From NCBI GenBank assembly GCA_964603985.1, contig CAZRXG010000039.1, positions 1 through 39,734 on the forward strand: a stretch of 39,734 nt of DNA, given 5' to 3'. Below the pieces are notes generated by a model. The model was not told the origin of the DNA and ran no database searches. It was given only the letters and a program-made list of their open reading frames with translations. Below, piece by piece: positions 7,155 to 14,806 of the stretch. Origin of the DNA: CAZRXG01 sp964603985. GTDB taxonomy: Bacteria; Chloroflexota; Anaerolineae; Aggregatilineales; UBA3940. How positions within the stretch are numbered: the stretch's first letter is position 1; every line of letters begins with the position of its first letter. Both the position numbers and the translations under genes were made by a program.

Positions 7155-8012
7155 ATGGAGGTACTGCTCCCTTCCCTGGTCGATGGCCTGCTCCTGGGTT
7201 TCGTGTACGGCATCGCGGCGATGGGGTTAACGCTGATTTTCGGCGTCATGGACGTGATCAATCTGGCTCACGGCCCACTCATCGCCCTGGGAATGTTCGG
7301 GGTCTATATAGCCTTCACGAGCCTGGGCTGGCACCCCTACGTGGCCCTGATCGCAATCGCCGTGCTGGGGCTGCTCCTGGGCGTTGTCATCTACGCAATC
7401 GCCGTACATCGCATCATCAATGCCCCGCACCTGTCATCTTTGCTGGCGACCTTCGCGGTCAACATGATAATCATCGGTGTCGGGACGGCCATCTGGACCA
7501 CGTCGCCGTATAACGTGGATTTCTCGCTGGGCAGCGCAGAGCTGGGCACGGTGACCTTGCTGTGGACACGTGTCGCCGCTGCTGTGGCGTCGCTGTCCGT
7601 CACAGGGCTGCTGTATCTTTTTCTCTACCGAACGCGACCGGGTAAGTACGTCCGGGCCGTCGCCAATAATCGGGAAGCTGCGGAGCTGATGGGGATTCCA
7701 TCCTATCAGGTGCTGGCACTCAGCTTCGGGCTGGGCACCATGCTGGCCGTCATTGCGGGCGGCCTGATCGCGACGTTCTTCCCGTTCAATATCCTCTCAG
7801 GGGGGCGCTACGAATTGCTCAGCTTCGTGATCGTGGTGTTGGGGGGGCTGGGCAATCCGCTGGGGGCCTTGATCGGGGGGCTTGTGTTGGGTGTGCTGGA
7901 AGGTATCATTCCGACCTTCATGCCCACAGTATGGGTCCCCGTGGTGGAGTTTGTGCTGTTTGTGGCCATTCTGGTCGTGCGGCCTAGCGGTCTGTTAGGA
8001 GCCAGGTCATGA
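7155..8012 (+). CDS. livH: Branched-chain amino acid ABC transporter permease (LivH type)
   Basis: The protein is 285 aa with about eight transmembrane helices. The N-terminal GLLLGFVYGIAAMGLTLIFG and VINLAHGPLIALG segments are signature parts of LivH permeases; the EAA-like cytoplasmic loop is around ANNREAAELMGI (about 172-183). ATG 7155 has AGGAGG upstream. The stop overlaps the LivM start (ATGA), indicating translational coupling. It forms the channel heterodimer with LivM. Confidence 0.92.
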   Translation: MEVLLPSLVDGLLLGFVYGIAAMGLTLIFGVMDVINLAHGPLIALGMFGVYIAFTSLGWHPYVALIAIAVLGLLLGVVIYAIAVHRIINAPHLSSLLATFAVNMIIIGVGTAIWTTSPYNVDFSLGSAELGTVTLLWTRVAAAVASLSVTGLLYLFLYRTRPGKYVRAVANNREAAELMGIPSYQVLALSFGLGTMLAVIAGGLIATFFPFNILSGGRYELLSFVIVVLGGLGNPLGALIGGLVLGVLEGIIPTFMPTVWVPVVEFVLFVAILVVRPSGLLGARS

Positions 8013-8980
8013 GATTGCAAAAGTACTACGGGCTGATCTTGACGCTGGGATTGACGGCCGTCGTCGCCGTCGTACCCGTCATCCGCGGGGGAGACGCGGC
8101 GGCGCGTGAGGTGGCCTTCACGGTGCTGATGTTCGTCGCGCTGGCCTCCAGCCTGAACATCCTGTTGGGATACACGGGATACGTCAGTTTCGGTCACATC
8201 GTTTTCTACGGTTTCGGCGGCTACGTTGGCTTCTATCTGATCTCCCAGCAAGGGATGCCGCTCTACGTGGGGCTGGCAGCCGGGGGCGTGGCGGCGGGTG
8301 TGCTCGCCTTCCTGTTGGGCAAGGCGATCTTGCGCCTGAGAGGAGCCTACTTCGCGCTGGCGACGATTGGCGTCAACCAGGCCGCGCGGGCATTCGTCAA
8401 TAACTTCGACCTTTTCGGCGGGCCGACCGGCCTGCGGATGAACTTCCAGGTCTACAATACTTACGGTGGCCCGATGCAGGCCCTGTGGATCGTGTATTGG
8501 GTGATGGTCAGCATCACGGTCGTCGTGGTGGTGGTCAGCCACCTGGTGAAGAACTCCAAGTTTGGGTTGGGGCTGCTGGCGATCCGGGAAAACGAAGATG
8601 CCGCCGAGGTGATGGGGGTTCACTCGCCCAACGCCAAGACGTGGGCCTACGTGCTGTCGGCGGTTTTTCCGGGCATGATCGGGGCGCTGTTCTTCTTCAA
8701 GAACGGCACCGTCGAGCCGCACGACGCCTTCCGTCTGCACACGTCCATCGAGATGCTGGTGATGGTGATGCTGGGCGGATATGGGACCGTGCTGGGGCCG
8801 CTGCTGGGGGCGTGGGGGTACCAACGCCTGCGCGTCGGCCTGCTGGTCAGCCCGCTCTTCAAGGACATCCAGTTGGCGGTCGCCGGGGCGGTGCTTCTGG
8901 TCATCGTCTTGTTCATCCCGGCCGGGGTGATCGGCTGGCTGCGCGACCGGATACCTCCGCTGCGGAGGGTGCTGACATGA
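8009..8980 (+). CDS. livM: Branched-chain amino acid ABC transporter permease (LivM type)
   Basis: The protein is 323 aa with roughly nine to ten hydrophobic helices. Conserved pieces include SLNILLGYTGYVSFGH near 48-63, GAYFALATIGVNQA near 112-125 and the coupling loop AIRENEDAAEVMGV near 191-204. It overlaps the LivH stop by four bases and the LivG start by four bases, so the three are translated as a coupled unit. It partners LivH in the membrane. Confidence 0.92.
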   Translation: MRLQKYYGLILTLGLTAVVAVVPVIRGGDAAAREVAFTVLMFVALASSLNILLGYTGYVSFGHIVFYGFGGYVGFYLISQQGMPLYVGLAAGGVAAGVLAFLLGKAILRLRGAYFALATIGVNQAARAFVNNFDLFGGPTGLRMNFQVYNTYGGPMQALWIVYWVMVSITVVVVVVSHLVKNSKFGLGLLAIRENEDAAEVMGVHSPNAKTWAYVLSAVFPGMIGALFFFKNGTVEPHDAFRLHTSIEMLVMVMLGGYGTVLGPLLGAWGYQRLRVGLLVSPLFKDIQLAVAGAVLLVIVLFIPAGVIGWLRDRIPPLRRVLT

Positions 8981-9720
8981 TCCTGCGCATTGAGAAAGTC
9001 ACAAAACGCTTCGGCGGGCTGGTGGCAGTCCACAGAGTATCAATCGAACTGCCAGAGGGTGAGATCCTGGGGTTGATCGGGCCAAACGGCGCGGGTAAGA
9101 CGACGTTGTTCAACGTGATCAGCGGAGTCTATCCGCCCGACGAGGGCCGAGTGTACTTCAATGGACAGGATACGACCAGCCTGCCGCCCTATCGCATGGC
9201 GCGGAAGGGGATGGCGCGCACACACCAGATCGTGCAGCCGCTCAATGAGCTGACCGTGCGCGAGAATGTGATGGTCGGTGCGTGCTTTGGGCGCGAGAAT
9301 CATAATCTAGGCGCGGCTTCCGGCATCGCCGAGGAAGTGCTCGCGTTCGTGGGGCTGGGCGACCGGGTTGATCAGATGGCCGCCAGCCTGAACGTGGCCG
9401 AGAAAAAGCGGTTGGAGCTGGCCCGCGCGCTCGCGTCCAGACCGCACCTGCTGCTGCTGGACGAGGTGCTGGCCGGGTTGAATCCGTCTGAGATCGCCGA
9501 GATGGTGGCGACGGTGGGTAAGATTCGCGAGCAGGGTGTGACCATCATCATGATCGAGCACGTCATGCACGCCGTGATGAACGCCTCGGACCGCATCCTG
9601 GTGTTGGACTACGGCGAGCTGATCGCCGAGGGAACCCCGGATGAGGTTTCGCAGGACACGAGGGTGATCGAGGCCTATCTGGGCGACCCGAAGCTGGCCG
9701 AGCAACTGGGCCAGCGGTGA
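8977..9720 (+). CDS. livG: Branched-chain amino acid ABC transporter ATPase (LivG type)
   Basis: The protein is 247 aa from ATG 8977, overlapping the LivM stop; the frame is open further upstream but that part is LivM in another frame. Walker A GPNGAGKTT is at 35-43, a Q-loop glutamine near 84-87, Walker B LLLLDE near 158-163 and the switch His near 195 (IEHVMH). The ABC signature is atypical: SLNVAEKKRLELARAL (about 137-152) where many ATPases have LSGGQ. Signature loops lacking the GG pair occur in LivG-like subunits of several lineages. The C-terminal extension typical of LivG is present. It pairs with LivF to drive transport. Confidence 0.92.
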   Translation: MILRIEKVTKRFGGLVAVHRVSIELPEGEILGLIGPNGAGKTTLFNVISGVYPPDEGRVYFNGQDTTSLPPYRMARKGMARTHQIVQPLNELTVRENVMVGACFGRENHNLGAASGIAEEVLAFVGLGDRVDQMAASLNVAEKKRLELARALASRPHLLLLDEVLAGLNPSEIAEMVATVGKIREQGVTIIMIEHVMHAVMNASDRILVLDYGELIAEGTPDEVSQDTRVIEAYLGDPKLAEQLGQR

Positions 9721-9739
9721 TGCCTTAGGACGGTGAGTT

Positions 9740-10450
9740 ATGCCAATGCTTGAAGTCGAAAACGTCAGCTCCGGCTACGGTGAGGTGCAGATTTTGTGGG
9801 AAACAAGCATCTCGCTGGAAAAGGGTCTGCTGACTTGCCTGGTGGGTGGTAACGGTGTGGGCAAGACGACGCTGCTGCGCACTGTGATGGGCATCATCCG
9901 CCCGTGGAGTGGTTCGGTGCGCCTGAACGGCAGGGACATCAGCACCGTAGCGGCCTATCGCAAGGCCGACATGGGGTTGGTGCTGGTGCCTGAGGGCCGC
10001 CAACTGTTCACCGATATGACGGTTTACGAGAATCTGGAAATGGGGGCGACCAACAAGCGCGCGCGGGACCGTATGAAACGGAATCTGGAGCACGTGTACG
10101 AGCTGCTGCCACGCCTGGAAGAGCGCAAGAATCAGTTGGCCGGTACCCTCAGCGGCGGGGAGCAGCAGATGCTGGCCGTCGCGCGTGGCCTGATGGCCGA
10201 GCCTGAGATCCTGATGATCGACGAGCTTTCGCTGGGCCTGGCCCCCGTGTTGGCGCTGAACTTGTTCGAGACGATGCGTAAGCTTCAGAAGGAGGGCCTG
10301 ACGATGCTGCTGGTAGAGCAGAACGTTCACATGGCTCTAAGCATCAGCGACTACGCTTACGTGTTGAGTGAGGGGCGGGTTACGATTGAAGGGCCTGCCG
10401 ATGAGGTGGTCCGCAACGAGGACGTGCAGAAAGCGTATCTGGGCATTTAG
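9740..10450 (+). CDS. livF: Branched-chain amino acid ABC transporter ATPase (LivF type)
   Basis: The protein is 236 aa. Walker A GGNGVGKTT is at 36-44, canonical signature LSGGEQQ at 137-143, Walker B ILMIDE at 157-162 and the switch His near 197. The DELSLGLAP segment after Walker B is typical of LivF. ATG 9740 is preceded by AGGA and a GGTGAG stretch; an ATG two codons later (9746) is an alternative start. It is the last gene of the operon and is followed by a good intrinsic terminator. Together LivG and LivF supply one degenerate and one canonical signature loop. Confidence 0.92.
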   Translation: MPMLEVENVSSGYGEVQILWETSISLEKGLLTCLVGGNGVGKTTLLRTVMGIIRPWSGSVRLNGRDISTVAAYRKADMGLVLVPEGRQLFTDMTVYENLEMGATNKRARDRMKRNLEHVYELLPRLEERKNQLAGTLSGGEQQMLAVARGLMAEPEILMIDELSLGLAPVLALNLFETMRKLQKEGLTMLLVEQNVHMALSISDYAYVLSEGRVTIEGPADEVVRNEDVQKAYLGI

Positions 10451-10486
10451 CCCGACCGCGCCGGTTCGTAATCAAGGAGCGTTACG

Positions 10487-10522
10487 AGCGTCACCCGCCC
10501 ACACGGGTGGCGCTTGTTGTTT
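10487..10522 (+). terminator. Intrinsic terminator of the ABC operon
   Basis: Arms 10487-10497 and 10504-10514 (AGCGTCACCCG / CGGGTGGCGCT) form an 11-bp stem with one G-U pair and a 6-nt loop, followed by TGTTGTTT. It lies 37 bp after the livF stop. GC-rich stem plus T-rich tail is a standard rho-independent signal. Confidence 0.8.
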
Positions 10523-10542
10523 GGGCCGGGCTGCCTGCATCC

Positions 10543-10565
10543 GCCTGACGTTAGAAACGTCAGGC
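10543..10565. repeat. Perfect 10-bp inverted repeat with 3-nt loop
   Basis: GCCTGACGTT (10543-10552), AGA, then AACGTCAGGC (10556-10565). It stands just beyond the operon terminator in non-coding DNA. There is no T-run, so it could be a dispersed palindrome or protein-binding site rather than a second terminator. Confidence 0.55.
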
Positions 10566-10641
10566 TCAATACGACAATGGGGGAGGGCAAACCTGGGACG
10601 ACCGTTCCGGTGGCGGGCTTGATGCCGCCTCGCTCCTACGC

Positions 10642-10694
10642 TAGAATCACCCCGGCGAAGCGTTTTTCCGAAGCGTCTTTACGAAGCGTTGACA
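10642..10694 (+). promoter_or_regulatory. Promoter-like hexamer and three 13-bp direct repeats before a thioredoxin-fold gene
   Basis: TAGAAT (10642-10647) resembles a -10 box. It is followed by three head-to-tail 13-mers sharing CGAAGCGT (10656-10668, 10669-10681, 10682-10694), ending about 20 bp before the ATG at 10715. No convincing SD precedes that ATG, so the leader may be short or leaderless from another start. The repeats are plainly visible; regulation is inferred. Confidence 0.4.
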
Positions 10695-10714
10695 TTCACA
10701 CGGACACCCACACC

Positions 10715-11026
10715 ATGCAAATCCGGTTTCTGTATTACGAAGACTGTCCCTCACACGATGTCGCGTTGGAGCGGCTTCAGGGCGTGATGGCCGAGGAAGG
10801 CATCGAGGCCGACATTGAGATCGTCAAGGTTGAGACGGACGAGCAGGCCCACGCCCTGCGCTTCGTCGGCTCGCCCACCATCCTGATCGACGGCCAGGAC
10901 ATCGACCCGCCCCCACCGGAAGCGTACTATGCCCTCACCTGCCGCGCCTACCGGCTCGAAGATGGGCGCATCTCACCGCTTCCTTCGCCGGAGACCATCC
11001 GCCGCGCGCTGCGGGCCGCCCGCTGA
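10715..11026 (+). CDS. Small thioredoxin-fold protein, DF-family (seleno)protein-like
   Basis: The protein is 103 aa from ATG 10715. The N-terminal beta strand IRFLYYEDCPSHD (3-15) carries a single cysteine where related proteins have CxxC, CxxS or UxxC. It is followed by a helix, then the cis-proline loop FVGSPTILIDGQDI (about 50-63) and a conserved TCRAYR (about 75-80). These match the small thioredoxin-like family often annotated as DF-family (seleno)protein or thioredoxin family protein. The extended upstream frame to 10514 covers terminator and repeats and is not used. Redox activity is uncertain with one active-site Cys plus Cys76. Confidence 0.7.
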   Translation: MQIRFLYYEDCPSHDVALERLQGVMAEEGIEADIEIVKVETDEQAHALRFVGSPTILIDGQDIDPPPPEAYYALTCRAYRLEDGRISPLPSPETIRRALRAAR

Positions 11027-11031
11027 TGGCC

Positions 11032-11073
11032 GATTGCTGATTGCTAATTGCTAATAGCCAACCGCTAACCGCT
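11032..11073. repeat. Six head-to-tail 7-bp units
   Basis: GATTGCT, GATTGCT, AATTGCT, AATAGCC, AACCGCT and AACCGCT occupy 11032-11073 exactly in phase, filling the gap between the two thioredoxin-fold genes up to the GGAGGAG ribosome site. Heptad arrays of this kind are intergenic fillers in several bacterial lineages. Confidence 0.6.
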
Positions 11074-11090
11074 ACCTACGGAGGAGTACC

Positions 11091-11627
11091 ATGGCGAACA
11101 TTAGACCCGGAGACCAGGTGATCCCCTTCACGCTGCCCGGCGTGGACGGCGAAAACCACTCGCCCGGCGACTACGGCGACAAGGAAGCCGTGGCCGTGAT
11201 CTTTAGCTGCAACCACTGTCCCTACGTGCTGGCCTGGGAGGACCGCATGATCGACCTCCAGGACGAGTATGCCGACCGCGTGCAGTTCATCGCGATCTGC
11301 GCCAACGACGCCAGCCAGTACCCTGAGGACAGCTTCCCCAGGATGAAGGATCACGCCGCTCGGAAGGGCTTCAACTTCCCCTACGTGCACGACGAGTCGC
11401 AGGAGGTGGCGACCGCTTACGGTGCCACCCACACACCGGAGGTGTTCTTGTTCGATCAGGAGGGCGTGCTGTGCTATCACGGGGCCATCGATGACAACTA
11501 CGACAACCCCCGCGCCGTGAGCCAGCGTTACCTGCGCGACGCCATCGAGGCGGTGCTGGGCGGTGAGGCCCCGTCCACCGCGGCCACGCGCCCGGTCGGC
11601 TGCACCATCAAGTGGAAGTGGCGCTAG
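11091..11627 (+). CDS. AhpC/TSA-type thioredoxin family protein
   Basis: The protein is 178 aa. ATG 11091 follows GGAGGAG. It has the AhpC/TSA layout: VIPFTLPGVDGENHS, a redox motif CNHCPYV with Cys40 and Cys43, a cis-proline THTPEVF near 113-119, and a conserved C-terminal PVGCTIKWK with a further cysteine. Family members with CNHCPYV are predicted cytoplasmic thiol reductases or peroxiredoxin-like proteins; no signal peptide is present. It lies 64 bp after the smaller thioredoxin-fold gene, probably in the same transcript. Confidence 0.85.
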   Translation: MANIRPGDQVIPFTLPGVDGENHSPGDYGDKEAVAVIFSCNHCPYVLAWEDRMIDLQDEYADRVQFIAICANDASQYPEDSFPRMKDHAARKGFNFPYVHDESQEVATAYGATHTPEVFLFDQEGVLCYHGAIDDNYDNPRAVSQRYLRDAIEAVLGGEAPSTAATRPVGCTIKWKWR

Positions 11628-11649
11628 AAGCACCCTCACCCGGCACGTA

Positions 11650-11684
11650 AATCCCCTCCCCGCTCGCGACGTGGGGAGGGGATT
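11650..11684. terminator. Bidirectional terminator-like inverted repeat
   Basis: Perfect 12-bp arms AATCCCCTCCCC (11650-11661) and GGGGAGGGGATT (11673-11684) with an 11-nt loop lie between two convergent genes (stops at 11627 and 11708). The T-tail is weak (GCTTTCT), but position and symmetry fit a shared terminator. Confidence 0.65.
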
Positions 11685-11707
11685 GCTTTCTCGCACCGTT
11701 CCGGCGG

Positions 11708-12073
11708 CTACAACCGCTGCACGATCTTCATGCCGATTGCCCCGGCGATCCCGGCCACCAGCGCCCCGATGATCGCGCCGGTATTCCCCTTGAGCGAGAA
11801 CCCCGCGCCGGGCAGGAAGAAGGTTACCGCCAGCATCAGCAGCGCCGCGATGATCCCGGCGATGGCCCCGCCGATCAGCCCAACGATCAGGTTGCCGGGG
11901 TCGCGGGCGGCGAAGTGAATCCCGGCGAACATGGCCGCGTACGTGCCCAGCGCCAGGCCCTCTACCTCAAAGGGCAGAAAGCCCCCCAGGAACGTGGCCG
12001 CCACCACCAGGATGATACCTACAATGCCCCACACAATCCCGGCCCGCAGCACCAGCTTCAGGTCAAGTGTCAT
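11708..12073 (-). CDS. Small four-helix membrane protein, unknown function
   Basis: The protein is 121 aa. AAAGGAGG lies nine bases before the ATG at 12073. It is almost entirely hydrophobic, with helices around 9-30, 40-57, 61-86 and 96-117 and many Gly/Ala residues (GLIGGAIAGIIAALL, IIGALVAGIAGAIG), a glycine-zipper look. It ends in a short basic tail. No family recognised. It stands alone, convergent with the thioredoxin-family gene. Confidence 0.7.
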   Translation of the reverse strand: MTLDLKLVLRAGIVWGIVGIILVVAATFLGGFLPFEVEGLALGTYAAMFAGIHFAARDPGNLIVGLIGGAIAGIIAALLMLAVTFFLPGAGFSLKGNTGAIIGALVAGIAGAIGMKIVQRL

Positions 12074-12207
12074 GATTCATCGCCTCCTTTGTGCTGATAA
12101 GACAAGTTCTGTGCTCTATTGTGGGCAAAATCGGCGGGAGGTCAAATCGCGGGTGACGGCGAGGTTTGTGGCTGGCGTATCTTCGGGGGCGGGGGGAACG
12201 GTTTGTC

Positions 12208-12234
12208 CACGAATTACACGGATTTCACGAATGA
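12208..12234. repeat. Three 9-bp direct repeats (CACGAATTA type)
   Basis: CACGAATTA, CACGGATTT and CACGAATGA are in phase at 12208-12234, in the gap between the small membrane protein and the first of three paralogues. Same period and core (C-A/G-C-A/G-A/G-A-T-T) as the array at 5303-5329. Confidence 0.55.
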
Positions 12235-12251
12235 AGCCGGGGGACAGACCC

Positions 12252-13481
12252 TCACCCGCCTACAGGCCCCTCGCTTTCCCGGTCCGCCTGCGGGGGGCGG
12301 GTTATGACGATGCCTTTAACCGTCAAGCAGATACGCATCACTGCGAATATCAGCAGCACGAAACTGACTGGGAACAGACAGGAGAGCGACTCCATCTCCG
12401 ACGATGGGAAATACAGCAACAGTGCGATGACGAACACCCCCACAGCCAGGATCAGACCGATCAGCGGCATGCCCAGCAACGAGCGCGTGACTACCCGCTC
12501 CAACTCGTCGAGGTGAGGGCGCACAATCTGCGCCGTGAGCGACAAGTAATCATCAGAGGAGCGTATGGTGAGCGGCGCGCCGTGTGCCTCGCCAAAGGCT
12601 GCCAGCCGCTCGCGGTGGGCGGCGAACATGTCGTTGAGTCCGCCTGATACCGACTGCGCCACGTAATCCGGGCGTTCAATCCTGATCGCAGTGCGATGGT
12701 GCGTCTGAAGCAGCGCGCCGTCTCTGAACATCGAGGTCAGCAGCAAAGCAGGGTGCTGGACCAGCGGATCAAAACACAGCACGGCAGCGACCCTCGCGTC
12801 CCAACTGCTGTAAATCCAGTATCGTATGGGCCCAATTTTGCCAATCCCCCTGACCCTGGTGACACCCAGCCGGGTATACTCTCGTATCACCAGCTGCTGC
12901 GCCAACGGTTCAAGCTCCGGCGGGAGTTCGGCATCCTGCTCGTCGTCGGGAGTCGACTCCTGGGCCATCTGCTGCCGGTTGCGCGGCCTCAGGACGCGGA
13001 GCACCAGGTAGATGTCGACCAGCAAAGCCGCCGCTGCCAGCCCTGTCGCTGCCAGGATGATCCCGAACAATACAGCGCCGGGATTGACCGGGGACCTGTC
13101 CGGGCGCGAGGCAATGGCGACGATGATGATCCCGGCTATCAGTGTGGCCAGGAAGCCCAATCGCAAGCCGAGACGCTGCCGCTTCCTTTGCTGGCTCTCT
13201 GGAGGTGAAAAGGGCGTCCGCTTCGGCAGGAGATTCGGGTCAAAGTGAAAGAAAGGCCCCCACGCGCGGTTAAGCTCCAGGAAACCGGCCACCATCGCAA
13301 GCCCGATCATAAGAGAGGCCGCAACCCGCAGCCTATAATGGGGTGGCGTCTCCCCTCTGATGCCTGGGGCTGCGTCTGGTTGGGGCGCTTCCCCCGGTGA
13401 GAGAGCGGTGTAAATGATTAAGATGACGGCAGTGAAGATGCAAATAACAATGAACAGACGGCTCAGAGATCTGGCCCTCAT
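12252..13481 (-). CDS. Paralogous six-helix membrane protein 1, unknown function
   Basis: The protein is 409 aa from ATG 13481 (GAGGGGGA upstream; an in-frame TTG directly before it is not needed). Predicted helices are near 8-27, 53-73, 107-126 and 138-160, then a soluble region of ~170 residues and two C-terminal helices (about 340-360, 365-390). The soluble part has conserved stretches shared with the next two genes: ELPPELEPLAQQL, YTRLGVTRVRG, ALLLTSMFRDGALLQT and HRERLAAFGEAHGAPL. Topology suggests the soluble domain is on one side of the membrane between helices 4 and 5. I do not recognise the family. Last of three tandem copies transcribed leftward. Confidence 0.75.
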   Translation of the reverse strand: MRARSLSRLFIVICIFTAVILIIYTALSPGEAPQPDAAPGIRGETPPHYRLRVAASLMIGLAMVAGFLELNRAWGPFFHFDPNLLPKRTPFSPPESQQRKRQRLGLRLGFLATLIAGIIIVAIASRPDRSPVNPGAVLFGIILAATGLAAAALLVDIYLVLRVLRPRNRQQMAQESTPDDEQDAELPPELEPLAQQLVIREYTRLGVTRVRGIGKIGPIRYWIYSSWDARVAAVLCFDPLVQHPALLLTSMFRDGALLQTHHRTAIRIERPDYVAQSVSGGLNDMFAAHRERLAAFGEAHGAPLTIRSSDDYLSLTAQIVRPHLDELERVVTRSLLGMPLIGLILAVGVFVIALLLYFPSSEMESLSCLFPVSFVLLIFAVMRICLTVKGIVITRPPQADRESEGPVGG

Positions 13482-13530
13482 CAATCCCCCTCTTGTGCTC
13501 CCGCCTGGACGCTCACCCGGTCACGGCGGC

Positions 13531-14748
13531 CTACGGCTCCCTGCTTTCCCGGCTTAGCCAGGGGGCTGTGAAGATGCTTTTAACCGTCAGGTACGTATAC
13601 GTCACTGCCAATACCAGCAGCAGGTAGCCAGCCGGGATCAGACAGGAGAGCGACGCCATCTCCAGCGATGGGAAATACAGCAGCAGCGCGATGCCGAAAA
13701 ACCCCACAGCCAGAATCAGGCCGGTCAGCGGCATGCCCAGCCACGAGCGCGTAAGCGCCCGCTCATACTCGTCGAGGTGGGGACGCACGATCCGCTCACC
13801 AAGCGTAAGGTAATCCTCAAGGGAGCGCACGGCGAGCGGCGCACCGTGTGCCTCGCCAAAGGCTGCCAGCCGTTCCCGGTGGGTGGTGAACGTACCGTCG
13901 AAATCGCCTGGTACCGACCGTGCCACGTAATCCGGGCGCTCAATCCTGATCGCAGTGCGATAGTGTGTTTCCAGCAGCGCACCGTCTTCGAACATCGAGG
14001 TTAGCAGTAAATCAGGGTGCCGGGTCACCGGATTAAAGCACAGTGTGGCGGTGATTCCCCCGTCCTGATCGCTGTAAACCCAGTACCGCGTGAACGCAGC
14101 TTTGCCAAACCCCCCGGCCCTGGCGACACCCAGCCGGGTGTATCCCCGCTCCGCCAGTTGCTGCGCAAACGGCTCAAGCTCCGGCGGGAGCTTGGCATCC
14201 TGCTCGATGTCGGGCGTTGGCTCCTGGGCCAGCCGCTCCCGGTTGCGCGGCCTCATAACGCGGAGCACCAGGTAGACGTTGACCAGCGAAGCCGCTGCTA
14301 ACAATCCCCCCGTTGCCAGAACAATCCCGAACCACAGGGAGGCGGAAGGGAGCCTGTTCGGGCACGAGATAGCAGTGACGATGGTGACCACAAAGACCAG
14401 TGAGACCAAAAAGCCAACTAACCTGGCAAGAAGGTGCCACTTCTCCTGCTGTCGCCCTGGAGGTAGAAAGGGTATCTGCTTCGGCTGGAGATTGATTTTA
14501 AAGCGTAAGAAAGGCCCCCACGCACGGTTGTGCACGGCAATACTGCCGGCCACCATCACCAGCCCGACCACAGCGGAGGCCATCTCCCGCAGCTCATAGC
14601 CGGGTGGGGGCCCTCGTTCTATATCCGGCTCGGAATCGAACCTGGGTACGGCGCACTCCCTCTGGTGGAATGCATTGAAAATGAGCAGGATGACGGCAAT
14701 AAAAATGAGAGCATAGACCGACAGATTGTCCAGGGTCTTGAAGTTCAT
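13531..14748 (-). CDS. Paralogous six-helix membrane protein 2, unknown function
   Basis: The protein is 405 aa from ATG 14748 with AAAGGGG upstream. It has the same architecture as its neighbours, with conserved KLPPELEPFAQQL, YTRLGVARAGG, LLLTSMFEDGALLETHYRT and HRERLAAFGEAHGAPLAV. Before helix 5 it has the plain sequence GERIVRPHLDEYERA, which shows the state without the repeat insertion seen in paralogue 3. The tail LSRESREP nearly matches LSRESGEP of paralogue 3, and the non-coding DNA just after both stops is also similar, so the duplication is fairly recent. Confidence 0.75.
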   Translation of the reverse strand: MNFKTLDNLSVYALIFIAVILLIFNAFHQRECAVPRFDSEPDIERGPPPGYELREMASAVVGLVMVAGSIAVHNRAWGPFLRFKINLQPKQIPFLPPGRQQEKWHLLARLVGFLVSLVFVVTIVTAISCPNRLPSASLWFGIVLATGGLLAAASLVNVYLVLRVMRPRNRERLAQEPTPDIEQDAKLPPELEPFAQQLAERGYTRLGVARAGGFGKAAFTRYWVYSDQDGGITATLCFNPVTRHPDLLLTSMFEDGALLETHYRTAIRIERPDYVARSVPGDFDGTFTTHRERLAAFGEAHGAPLAVRSLEDYLTLGERIVRPHLDEYERALTRSWLGMPLTGLILAVGFFGIALLLYFPSLEMASLSCLIPAGYLLLVLAVTYTYLTVKSIFTAPWLSRESREP

Positions 14749-14806
14749 CGCGCCCCTTTCTTTGTAATCCCTCCTTCACGTCGCCCAGTCCCGGCGGCCC
14801 GACCGC

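Noticed and set aside
8485..8976. Long open frame ahead of livG
   Set aside because: This is livM read in another frame. The livG start at 8977 overlaps the livM stop as in coupled operons.
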